The notes under the pieces were generated by a model, which had not been told where the DNA came from, searched no databases, and saw only the letters and a program-made list of their open reading frames with translations. From the NCBI GenBank assembly GCA_016783105.1, contig JADHXF010000038.1, forward strand, positions 1-15,944: 15,944 nt of DNA, given 5' to 3'. Shown here piece by piece: positions 6,666 through 15,217 of the stretch. The number at the start of each line of letters is the position of its first letter. Positions within the stretch are counted from its first letter, which is position 1. The translations under genes were made by a program, and so were the position numbers. This DNA comes from Dehalococcoidales bacterium (GTDB taxonomy: Bacteria; Chloroflexota; Dehalococcoidia; Dehalococcoidales; RBG-16-60-22).

Positions 6666-7970
6666 ATGAAAAAGAAAAGCATTGGCATCGGTATGATGGG
6701 GCTGGGAATAATTGGCGGGCAGGTAGCCAAGGTCCTGACGGAAAAAGCTGACATGCTCGCCGAGCAGGCCGGTTGTTCCCTGTCCCTGCGCAAGATAAAA
6801 GTGCTGCCCGTCGACCTCGAGAGGCCACTGGCTCAAGAACTGCCCGCAGACCTGCTAACCACAGATGTCGACGCGTTTTTCAACGAGCCCGGAATCGATA
6901 TTATTATTGAGGCAATCGGTGGCGAAAACCCGGCCCGCGAGTACCTGGAACGCGCCATCACCAGCGGCCGGTACGTGGTAACGTCAAATAAGGAAGCCAT
7001 TGCCAAGCACGGCGCCGAATTGCAGGCCCTGGCCCAGCAGCATGGAGTCGGACTGCGCTATGAGGCCAGTGTTGGCGGCGGCATCCCTCTGATTGCGCCG
7101 TTCAAGTACGACCTGGTGGCCAATGATATAACCGGTATCTACGCCATCATCAACGGGACAACCAATTACATTCTCACCCGCATGGCGCGTGAGGGCATCG
7201 ATTTCCCGGTAGCGTTGAAGAGCGCCCAGGACCTGGGTTATGCCGAGGCCAATCCCGTCAATGATATCGAGGGCATCGACGCCAATTACAAGCTGGCCAT
7301 CATAGCCTCGCTGGCTTTTCAGGCCGTGGTCAAGCCGGAGGACATTTATCGGGAAGGTATTTCCCGCATTGGCAGTCGGGATTTCCGCTACGCGCGGGAA
7401 CTAGGCTTTGCCATCAAACTCCTCGCCATCGCCAAACGCGTTGGTAACTCGATTGAAGCACGGGTACACCCGGTCCTCATCCCGGAGGACTCCCTTCTAG
7501 CCAAGGTCGATGGCGTCTACAACGGCATCCTGGTGGAAGGCGACCTTATCGGCAAGGTGCTGTTCTACGGGCAGGGCGCCGGTCCGCTGGCCACCAGCAG
7601 CGCCGTGGTCGCCGACGTTGTGGCCTCGGCGCAGGATATCACCTTTAACGTGGGCAACCGGCTGAAGTGGAAACCGGATTCAGGAAAACGGCTCAAGCCC
7701 ATGGACGAGATTGAAACCCAGTACTACCTCCGGATGAGCTGTGCCGACCGTCCCGGTGTGCTGGCACAGATTTCCAAGATACTGGGTGATAACATGATAA
7801 GCATCGCCTCGGCAATTCAGAAGGAAACCGACGACGTTGCCCAGACCGCGGAAATCGTCCTGACGACCCACCCAGCTTCAGAAAAAGCGATGCGCCAGGC
7901 TTTGTATCAAATTGAACAGCTCGAGGTGCTCAAGGAAATAAGTAACTTCATCCGCGTGGAACACATTTAA
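6666..7970 (+). CDS. hom: Homoserine dehydrogenase (ACT-domain type)
   Basis: It reduces aspartate semialdehyde to homoserine with NAD(P)H, the branch point to threonine and methionine. The 434-aa length fits the monofunctional form with a C-terminal ACT domain. The Rossmann motif 'GLGIIGGQV' (12-20) is followed by 'SNKEAIAKHG' (107-116), 'YEASVGGGIP' (132-141) and 'NGTTNYILTRM' (163-173). The residues equivalent to yeast Hom6 E208, D214, D219 and K223 are all present as E194, D200, D205 and K209. The usual 'ADPT' is here 'ANPV', a mild variant. The ACT domain (about 353-430, 'CADRPGVLAQIS') is the expected site of threonine feedback. GAGGTGGA lies next to the ATG. The gene is 25 bp after the parvulin gene and 28 bp before thrC, so it is probably in one operon. 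Confidence 0.96.
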   Translation: MKKKSIGIGMMGLGIIGGQVAKVLTEKADMLAEQAGCSLSLRKIKVLPVDLERPLAQELPADLLTTDVDAFFNEPGIDIIIEAIGGENPAREYLERAITSGRYVVTSNKEAIAKHGAELQALAQQHGVGLRYEASVGGGIPLIAPFKYDLVANDITGIYAIINGTTNYILTRMAREGIDFPVALKSAQDLGYAEANPVNDIEGIDANYKLAIIASLAFQAVVKPEDIYREGISRIGSRDFRYARELGFAIKLLAIAKRVGNSIEARVHPVLIPEDSLLAKVDGVYNGILVEGDLIGKVLFYGQGAGPLATSSAVVADVVASAQDITFNVGNRLKWKPDSGKRLKPMDEIETQYYLRMSCADRPGVLAQISKILGDNMISIASAIQKETDDVAQTAEIVLTTHPASEKAMRQALYQIEQLEVLKEISNFIRVEHI

Positions 7971-7998
7971 GCAGTAATCAAATCAGGGGTTCAGTCCG

Positions 7999-9054
7999 AT
8001 GGTGAAAACAGGCGTCCTCAACAAATACAAAGACTTCCTCCCCATCACTCCCAAAACGCCGCTCTTTTCTATGGGAGAGGGAGACACCCCACTGGTCAAA
8101 TGCGACCAGCTGGCGAGGGAAATCGGCTGCGGGGAGCTCTACCTCAAACTGGAAGGGTGCAATCCCACCGGTTCCTTCAAGGACCGGGGCATGGTCGTGG
8201 CCGTGGCCAAGGCGCTGGAAGAGAAGAGCCAGACCATCATGTGCGCCTCCACCGGCAATACCAGCGCCTCCGCTGCCGCCTACGCTGCCTACTGCGACCT
8301 TACCTCGATTATCGTTGTCCCGGAGGGGAAAATCGCACTCGGCAAGCTGGCGCAGGCGATTGTCTACGGCGCCAAAATCCTGACCATAGACGGCAACTTC
8401 GACCAGGCACTGCAGATTGTCCGCGCGCTTACTGAGAAGCATCCGGTCACCCTGGTGAACTCGTTGAACCCGTACCGAATCGAAGGGCAGAAGACGGCTT
8501 CTTTTGAAATCATTGATGTACTGGGCGATGCCCCTGACTACCTGTTCATTCCCGTAGGCAATGCCGGTAACATCACGGCCTACTGGAAGGGTTTTAAGGA
8601 ATACCATGAACTGGGGAAGGCGAGCCAAAAACCGGCGATGATGGGCTTCCAGGCGGAAGGTGCCGCACCCATCGTTCACGGCCACCCGATTGAGAAGCCG
8701 GAAACGGTGGCCACGGCGATACGCATTGGCAACCCGGCGAGCTGGCAAAAGGCGACGGCGGCGCGTGATGAATCCGGCGGTCTGATTGACATGGTCAGCG
8801 ATGCCGAAATCATGGCCGCGCAAAAACTCCTCGCCACCAGGGCCGGCGTTTTTGGCGAGCCGGCATCGGCGGCTTCCGTGGCCGGACTGGTCAAGCTTTC
8901 CCGGCAGGGATGGGATTTCTCAAAGAAAAGGATCGCCTGCGTGATTACGGGCACCGGCTTGAAGGATACCGATGCCGCTTTGAAAGACGCCCCACCCTTC
9001 CTCAAGTCGCCGGCCGATATTACGGAGGTGGAGAAGGCACTGGGCTGGGGATAA
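7999..9054 (+). CDS. thrC: Threonine synthase
   Basis: This PLP-dependent lyase converts O-phosphohomoserine to threonine and phosphate in the cytoplasm. The 351-aa length matches the short bacterial/archaeal class. The Schiff-base lysine is K61 in '[11 protein letters not shown]', followed by '[14 protein letters not shown]' (82-95), which holds the substrate and cofactor carboxylates. '[11 protein letters not shown]' (185-195) is the glycine-rich phosphate-binding loop. '[12 protein letters not shown]' and 'ITGTGLKD' near the C-terminus are also typical of threonine synthase. All catalytic motifs are intact. CAGGGG sits about 9 nt before the ATG. It directly follows hom, which supports threonine rather than cysteine or serine metabolism among fold-type II enzymes. 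Homoserine kinase (thrB), needed between the two, is not in the window. Confidence 0.96.
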   Translation: MVKTGVLNKYKDFLPITPKTPLFSMGEGDTPLVKCDQLAREIGCGELYLKLEGCNPTGSFKDRGMVVAVAKALEEKSQTIMCASTGNTSASAAAYAAYCDLTSIIVVPEGKIALGKLAQAIVYGAKILTIDGNFDQALQIVRALTEKHPVTLVNSLNPYRIEGQKTASFEIIDVLGDAPDYLFIPVGNAGNITAYWKGFKEYHELGKASQKPAMMGFQAEGAAPIVHGHPIEKPETVATAIRIGNPASWQKATAARDESGGLIDMVSDAEIMAAQKLLATRAGVFGEPASAASVAGLVKLSRQGWDFSKKRIACVITGTGLKDTDAALKDAPPFLKSPADITEVEKALGWG

Positions 9055-9071
9055 CACTTCAGGAGGCGATG

Positions 9072-9638
9072 ATGTTTGACGAGGCCAAAATCAGAAACGC
9101 GATAAATGATATTATCGAAGCCATCGGGGAGGACCCGAAGCGCGAGGGCCTGGTGGGCACGCCGGAACGCGTGGCCGAGATGTACGCCGAGTTATTCGGC
9201 GGTATGAAACTGGACCCGGGAGAGGAGCTGAAGGTCGGCTTTGAACTCGGCTACCACGAGATGGTGGTGCTGCGGGATATCCCTTTTTACTCCATGTGCG
9301 AGCACCATCTCCTGCCCTTCTACGGCGTGGCTCACATCGGCTACATCCCCAGTGAAGAGGGAAGAATCGTTGGCATCAGCAAACTGGCCCGCGTGGTTGA
9401 AATCATCTCCAAGCGACCCCAGCTTCAGGAGAGGATGACCACCGAGATTGCCGATACCATCATGGATGCCATCAAGCCGGAAGGAGTGGCGGTGGTTCTT
9501 CAGGCGGAGCACCTGTGCATGATTATGCGCGGCATCAAGAAACCGGGCAGTAACGTAATTACCTCCGCAATCAGGGGTATTTTCAAGCGAAAGGCCGCCA
9601 GCCGGGCTGAATTCTTCGCCATAATCCAGGGGAAGTAG
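9072..9638 (+). CDS. folE: GTP cyclohydrolase I
   Basis: It opens GTP to 7,8-dihydroneopterin triphosphate, the first step of tetrahydrofolate and related pterin synthesis. The frame is open from 8910, but the gene starts at ATG 9072 (188 aa, the normal size). AGGAGG at 9061-9066 is 5 nt upstream; the ATG at 9069 is only 2 nt from it. The T-fold core is complete: '[20 protein letters not shown]' (74-93), '[10 protein letters not shown]' (101-110), 'RPQLQERMT' (115-123) and '[16 protein letters not shown]' (145-160). The zinc ligands are C76, H79 and C149. It follows thrC by 17 bp and probably ends the transcript, but shares no pathway with thrC. Its stop is 12 bp from the convergent gyrB stop, with no hairpin terminator between. 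Confidence 0.97.
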   Translation: MFDEAKIRNAINDIIEAIGEDPKREGLVGTPERVAEMYAELFGGMKLDPGEELKVGFELGYHEMVVLRDIPFYSMCEHHLLPFYGVAHIGYIPSEEGRIVGISKLARVVEIISKRPQLQERMTTEIADTIMDAIKPEGVAVVLQAEHLCMIMRGIKKPGSNVITSAIRGIFKRKAASRAEFFAIIQGK

Positions 9639-9650
9639 GGCTTCTTTGCT

Positions 9651-11594
<1,944 letters not shown>

Positions 11595-11604
11595 TTATTT
11601 CTCC

Positions 11605-11661
11605 TTACGATGAGGAAAAGAAAAAAGCAAGCTCGTCAATATCAGAGCTTGCCCTTAACAT
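11605..11661 (-). other. Possible 18-codon leader ORF upstream of gyrB
   Basis: On the minus strand ATG at 11659-11661 opens 18 codons, ending Phe-Phe-Phe-Ser-Ser-Ser, with TAA at 11605-11607 overlapping the gyrB AAGGAG. It runs straight through the terminator hairpin, so its translation would disrupt that hairpin. There is no good Shine-Dalgarno before its ATG and such a short frame can arise by chance, so coding status is doubtful. Confidence 0.2.
11617..11656 (-). terminator. Intrinsic terminator/attenuator in the gyrB leader
   Basis: On the minus strand GCAAGCTC and GAGCTTGC (11645-11652 and 11627-11634) pair perfectly around a 10-nt loop, and further G-U and A-U pairs can extend the stem to 11656. 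TTTTTTCTTTT follows at once (11616-11626). It lies between the predicted gyrB promoter and the gyrB start, so it should act as an attenuator or release a short leader RNA of about 70 nt. Confidence 0.75.
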
Positions 11662-11691
11662 GTAGAAAAATCTTGCATTTATGCACGATTA

Positions 11692-11720
11692 AGTATAGCA
11701 CAAATCAGCCTCGAAGTAAA
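11692..11720 (-). promoter_or_regulatory. Predicted gyrB promoter
   Basis: On the minus strand an extended -10 (TGC-TATACT, hexamer at 11692-11697) has a TTTACT -35 (11715-11720) at exactly 17 bp. Transcription would begin near 11685, giving a leader of about 97 nt that contains the terminator hairpin. Confidence 0.65.
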
Positions 11721-11766
11721 GGCGGAAATGGCGGTAAATTTTTACCTGAAAAAGACTGAAAATGTA

Positions 11767-11795
11767 TTGAACAAAACTTCGCGTTGTGTTATATT
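11767..11795 (+). promoter_or_regulatory. Promoter of the pyr operon
   Basis: TTGAAC (11767-11772) and TATATT (11790-11795) are separated by exactly 17 bp. The start would be near 11802, placing the PyrR-binding hairpin about 16 nt into the transcript. The coding frame is open back to 11786, but that lies within this promoter and cannot be the pyrR start. Confidence 0.75.
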
Positions 11796-11817
11796 TAACC
11801 AGGATAAAACCTTTAAA

Positions 11818-11835
11818 CCGGCCCGGTGAGGCTGG
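11818..11835 (+). promoter_or_regulatory. PyrR-binding hairpin (anti-antiterminator)
   Basis: CCGGCC (11818-11823) pairs with GGCTGG (11830-11835; one G-U pair) around the hexaloop CGGTGA. This fits the known PyrR binding-loop consensus (loop CNGNGA followed by GGY), as in Bacillus pyr leaders, and AAGG follows as in that family. UMP- or UTP-bound PyrR would hold this hairpin closed and block the antiterminator, which needs the same GGCTGG. Confidence 0.88.
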
Positions 11836-11880
11836 CAAGGAAAAAACAGAGGTACATCTAACGCTGACCTCTTGCCAGCC
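11830..11880 (+). promoter_or_regulatory. Antiterminator stem of the pyr leader
   Basis: GGCTGGCAAG (11830-11839) is exactly complementary to CTTGCCAGCC (11871-11880), loop about 31 nt. It uses the 3' arm of the PyrR hairpin and the 5' arm of the terminator, so it excludes both. It would form when pyrimidines are scarce and leave the AAGGGG ribosome site free. Confidence 0.82.
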
Positions 11881-11899
11881 CCGGCAAGGGGTTATTTTT
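11866..11899 (+). terminator. pyr attenuator terminator, also masking the pyrR Shine-Dalgarno
   Basis: CCTCTTGCC (11868-11876) pairs with GGCAAGGGG (11883-11891; one G-U), extendable by two weak pairs, around loop AGCCCC. TTATTTTT follows (11892-11899), and the pyrR ATG is the next base. The 3' arm contains AAGGGG (11886-11891), the pyrR ribosome site, so one fold could stop both transcription and translation. Confidence 0.82.
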
Positions 11900-12505
11900 A
11901 TGGCCAAGAAAACCGTCATGACCCAGGACGACATCCGGCGCACCCTGGCGCGCATTGCCCATGAAATCATCGAGCAGAACAAGTCCATGGACCACCTGAT
12001 ACTGGTGGGGATGCGGACGCGGGGGGTTCCTCTGGCCAGGCGGCTCGCGGCCAATATCCAGAAGTTCGAAAATATGGCTGTCCCCGTCGGTGCCCTCGAC
12101 TTCAGCCTCTATCGCGATGATATTTCCCACCTCGACAAACAGCCCGTCGTCCAGCATACCGACATCCCGACGAGTGTCGACGGCAAATCAATCGTGCTCG
12201 TCGATGACGTGCTGTACACCGGGCGCAGCACCCGGGCGGCTATGGACGCGCTTATTGACCTCGGCCGACCGCGCCAGATTCAACTGGCGGTGCTCATTGA
12301 CCGCGGTCACCGGGAAATGCCCATCCGCCCCGACTACGTCGGCAAGAACATACCGAGCGCCCGCCATGAGGAGATACAGGTTCAGCTCGTGGAGACTGAT
12401 GGCGCGGATGAAGTGGCTATTGTCCGCCACGAGTCAAACACGAATAATAACCAATTGCACCCGGTGAATACCGGAAAAAGGAGTGGCCATGACACTGGCA
12501 AATAG
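11900..12505 (+). CDS. pyrR: PyrR: pyr operon RNA-binding attenuator / uracil phosphoribosyltransferase
   Basis: PyrR binds hairpins in pyr mRNA leaders when loaded with uridine nucleotides, and most members also convert uracil plus PRPP to UMP. The start is ATG 11900 (201 aa), 8 nt after AAGGGG; the longer frame from 11786 begins inside the promoter. The PRPP motif '[20 protein letters not shown]' is at about 99-118. '[13 protein letters not shown]' (37-49) and 'LDFSLYRDD' (67-74) are standard for the family, as is '[13 protein letters not shown]'. The enzyme core ends near residue 174 ('VAIVRHE'). A polar tail of about 27 residues, rich in Asn, follows and makes it about 20 aa longer than Bacillus PyrR. 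The last 17 nt overlap pyrB. A matching RNA site sits in its own leader, so it is autoregulated. Confidence 0.95.
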   Translation: MAKKTVMTQDDIRRTLARIAHEIIEQNKSMDHLILVGMRTRGVPLARRLAANIQKFENMAVPVGALDFSLYRDDISHLDKQPVVQHTDIPTSVDGKSIVLVDDVLYTGRSTRAAMDALIDLGRPRQIQLAVLIDRGHREMPIRPDYVGKNIPSARHEEIQVQLVETDGADEVAIVRHESNTNNNQLHPVNTGKRSGHDTGK

Positions 12506-13910
12506 AAGTCTGGTTACCATTGATGACCTTTCCTACGGAGAAATCGAAGCGCTCTTTAACCTGACGGACGACATGTCCGGGGCTATGGATGAGCAGTACG
12601 GGCTGTGCCGGGGCAAGGTTATGGCCAGCCTCTTTTTTGAGCCAAGCACCCGGACGCGTCTCTCCTTTGAGACAGCGATGCACCGCCTCGGGGGGAGCGT
12701 CATCACCGCCGCCGATGTCGGGGCTACTTCGCTGGCCAAAGGCGAAAGCATTGCCGATATGGCCAAAGTGGTCGGGAGCTATGTAGACATGATTGTCATC
12801 CGCCACCCCTGGGAAGGGGCGGCGAAGGTGGTTGCTGACTACTCCGGCGTGCCGATAATCAATGCCGGTGATGGCGGTCACCAGCACCCCACCCAGACAC
12901 TGTGCGACCTCTACACCATCAAAAAGGAGAAGAAGACCCTCCAGGGGCTGAAAATAGGGCTGTGGGGAGATTTGAAGTACGGGCGGACGATACATTCCCT
13001 TATTTTCGCCCTCGCCAAGTTCGGGGCCAATATACTGTTCTACCCAACGCCGGGGCTGGAGGTGCCGGAGCACGTCCTGGAAAAACTGACCATGGAGTAC
13101 GGTGGTGAACTTAAAAAGTTTGCTGCTCTTGACGCGACGGCGAAAGAAAGGCTGTTCTCCCTTGACACCATCTACCTGACACCCAGCAGCCCGCACCAGC
13201 TGGCCATGATGGCCGACGTGAATATCCAGGTGGAATTGAAGACAGGGATTGATGCCCTTTATGTTACCAGGCCACAGAAGGAGCGGTTTTCCGCCGCCGA
13301 GAAAGACCAGGAGTCAAAAGATAGATACCCCGTCGTGGACAAGAAGCTGCTCAGGGGCAAGGAGTTTAAAAAGACGCTGGTGATGCACCCGTTGCCCCGC
13401 GTCGATGAGCTGGCCCGGGAGCTTGACGCCGACCCGAGAAGCATGTACTTCAAGCAGGCGGCGCGCGGGGTACCGGTGCGTATGGCGCTTATCGCTCTTC
13501 TGCTGGGGGTAAAAGATGCCATCATTCCACAGGAAAAAGCGCCGCCGACATCATATCCCGTTTACCAGCACGATTACGGCCCGAGGTGCCCCAACCCGCG
13601 CTGCGTCTCGGTGCAGGACACGGAAATAAAATACCTCAAGCCCGAATATAAAATCGTCAACAGCAAACCGCTTACCCTGCGCTGCATCTACTGCGAACAT
13701 GGTTTTGAACCGGAATACGTTGCCAGCTCCGACTGGCATGAGGGTAAAACGGCAACCAAAAAGTACCACAGCGCGACCAGCCACTGGGCAAAGAAGATCA
13801 GGCCCGAGAACCTGCTTGTCTTCCGCTCGAATGAAGACGCGGAAACCCTTGGTTTCAAACCGAGCCAGTACGTTAAGATACGACGTAAAAGAAAGGGCAC
13901 ACAGAAATGA
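12489..13910 (+). CDS. pyrB: Aspartate carbamoyltransferase fused to a PyrI-type zinc domain and an Ada-like cysteine-less tail
   Basis: It joins carbamoyl phosphate and aspartate to carbamoyl aspartate, the committed step of UMP synthesis. ATG 12489 (473 aa) is 5 nt after AGGAG; an in-frame GTG at 12483 lies inside that site. The catalytic chain (about 1-345) has '[13 protein letters not shown]' (49-61), Lys84 of the 80s loop, '[15 protein letters not shown]' (127-141) and '[10 protein letters not shown]' (299-308), with a longer region near 205-255 than E. coli PyrB. After a 20-residue linker comes C367-x4-C372-x26-C399-x2-C402, starting 'CPNPRCVS' and ending 'CIYCEHGF'. This closely resembles the E. 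coli PyrI zinc domain, but the PyrI nucleotide-binding domain is absent. The tail (about 425-473) resembles Ada-type metal-binding modules without their cysteines. It overlaps pyrR by 17 nt and pyrC by 4 nt. Confidence 0.95.
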   Translation: MTLANRSLVTIDDLSYGEIEALFNLTDDMSGAMDEQYGLCRGKVMASLFFEPSTRTRLSFETAMHRLGGSVITAADVGATSLAKGESIADMAKVVGSYVDMIVIRHPWEGAAKVVADYSGVPIINAGDGGHQHPTQTLCDLYTIKKEKKTLQGLKIGLWGDLKYGRTIHSLIFALAKFGANILFYPTPGLEVPEHVLEKLTMEYGGELKKFAALDATAKERLFSLDTIYLTPSSPHQLAMMADVNIQVELKTGIDALYVTRPQKERFSAAEKDQESKDRYPVVDKKLLRGKEFKKTLVMHPLPRVDELARELDADPRSMYFKQAARGVPVRMALIALLLGVKDAIIPQEKAPPTSYPVYQHDYGPRCPNPRCVSVQDTEIKYLKPEYKIVNSKPLTLRCIYCEHGFEPEYVASSDWHEGKTATKKYHSATSHWAKKIRPENLLVFRSNEDAETLGFKPSQYVKIRRKRKGTQK

Positions 13911-15217
13911 AATCGCTGCTGATTAAAGATGGCCGGATTATCGACCCGGGCCAGAGTATAGACGAGCGGGGCAGCCTGCTGCTCAGCGAGGGCAAAATCG
14001 CCTGGCGGGGAGCAATCCCACCCCAGGCCGATTATGACATCCTGTATGCGGAAGGCATGGTGGTCTGCCCGGGGTTCATTGACCTCCACTGCCACCTCAG
14101 GCAACCTGGTTTTGAGGAAAAGGAGACCATTGCCACCGGCACCCGGGCGGCGGCGCGGGGAGGCTTTACCACCGTTTGCGCCATGCCCAACACCAGCCCG
14201 CCGCTGGACACCGTTGAAACGGTGGCACACTTAAAAGCGGAGGCAGAGAAATCGGGGGTTATCCGCGTGCTGCCCATCGGCTGCGTCACCAGAGGCAGGA
14301 AGGGAGAGGAGCTGGCTGACATGGCAGAACTGGCGGAGGCAGGCGTTATCGGCTTCAGCGACGATGGCAGCCCGGTGAAAAACCCCGACATTATGCGCCA
14401 GGCACTTGAGAAAAGCCGGGAGCTCGGCCTGCCGGTCATTGACCACTGCGAGGAGCCTTCACTCATCGAGGGCGGGCAGATGAACGAGGGAGAGCTTGCC
14501 CAACGGCTCGGCCTGCGTGGCATCCCGCCAACTTCAGAGGAGATTATGGTGTCGCGGGACATCATGCTGGCCAGAATGACCGGAGGACACGTGCACATCG
14601 CCCACGTCAGCACCACAGGCGCGGCGGCCCTCATTCGGGACGGCAAAAGGCAGGGGGTAAAGGTAACCGCCGAGGTGACCCCCCACCACCTCACCCTCAC
14701 CGAGGAGGAGTGCAACGGCTACAACACTACCGCCAAAGTGAGCCCGCCGCTGCGCACGAGACGGGATAACCAGTCGCTGATTAAAGGTCTGAAAGACGGC
14801 ACCATAGATATCATCGCCACCGACCATGCCCCGCATGCCCGCTCCGACAAGGAGTGCGATTTCACCAAGGCGGCCTGCGGCATCAGCAACTTTGAGACCG
14901 CCCTGGGCAGCCTGTTGAGCCCGGTGCACAGCGGGCAGATAACGCTGAACCTGCTCATCGCCAGGCTCACCTTTGAACCAGCGAAGCTTTTAAAAGACGA
15001 CTCACTCGGGACGCTCAAAGTCGGCGCGCCCGCGGACATCACCATCTTTGACCCCTATAAAGAGTGGTCGGTTGACCCGGAAGCCTTTGCCTCCAAGGGC
15101 AAAAATACCCCCCTCGCCGGCCGCGTGCTGAAGGGCAGGGCGATGGCCACCATCTACGGAGGGAAGCTGGTCTATAAGAACGACGCGGTCACCGCAATAA
15201 TCGAGGCGCTAAGCTGA
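13907..15217 (+). CDS. pyrC: Dihydroorotase
   Basis: It cyclises carbamoyl aspartate to dihydroorotate, the step after PyrB. The 436-aa length and motifs place it in the long (class I) amidohydrolase type. The metal motif H61-x-H63 is in 'IDLHCHLRQPG'. 'GFSDDGSPV' (149-157) carries the aspartate that bridges metals in this class. H180 ('DHCEEPSL') and H233 ('HIAHVSTTG') are further ligands. 'TAEVTPHHLTL' and the catalytic D306 in 'ATDHAPH' complete the site. All expected residues are present, so it looks catalytic rather than a PyrC-like structural partner of ATCase. It starts in an ATGA overlap with pyrB, with GAAAGGG about 10 nt upstream, so translation is probably coupled. carA starts directly after its stop. 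Confidence 0.96.
   Translation: MKSLLIKDGRIIDPGQSIDERGSLLLSEGKIAWRGAIPPQADYDILYAEGMVVCPGFIDLHCHLRQPGFEEKETIATGTRAAARGGFTTVCAMPNTSPPLDTVETVAHLKAEAEKSGVIRVLPIGCVTRGRKGEELADMAELAEAGVIGFSDDGSPVKNPDIMRQALEKSRELGLPVIDHCEEPSLIEGGQMNEGELAQRLGLRGIPPTSEEIMVSRDIMLARMTGGHVHIAHVSTTGAAALIRDGKRQGVKVTAEVTPHHLTLTEEECNGYNTTAKVSPPLRTRRDNQSLIKGLKDGTIDIIATDHAPHARSDKECDFTKAACGISNFETALGSLLSPVHSGQITLNLLIARLTFEPAKLLKDDSLGTLKVGAPADITIFDPYKEWSVDPEAFASKGKNTPLAGRVLKGRAMATIYGGKLVYKNDAVTAIIEALS

Noticed and set aside
7978..8823. Long minus-strand frame of 281 codons opposite thrC
   Set aside because: Antisense to an intact threonine synthase. Its composition (many Arg, His and Gly) is typical of a shadow frame.
8910..9071. 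N-terminal extension of folE into thrC
   Set aside because: The extra residues overlap thrC in another frame and lack FolE similarity. AGGAGG at 9061-9066 fixes the start at 9072.
11786..11899. N-terminal extension of pyrR from GTG 11786
   Set aside because: It covers the -10 box, the PyrR hairpin and the terminator, and the added residues are not PyrR-like. ATG 11900 has a Shine-Dalgarno and gives the family's N-terminus.
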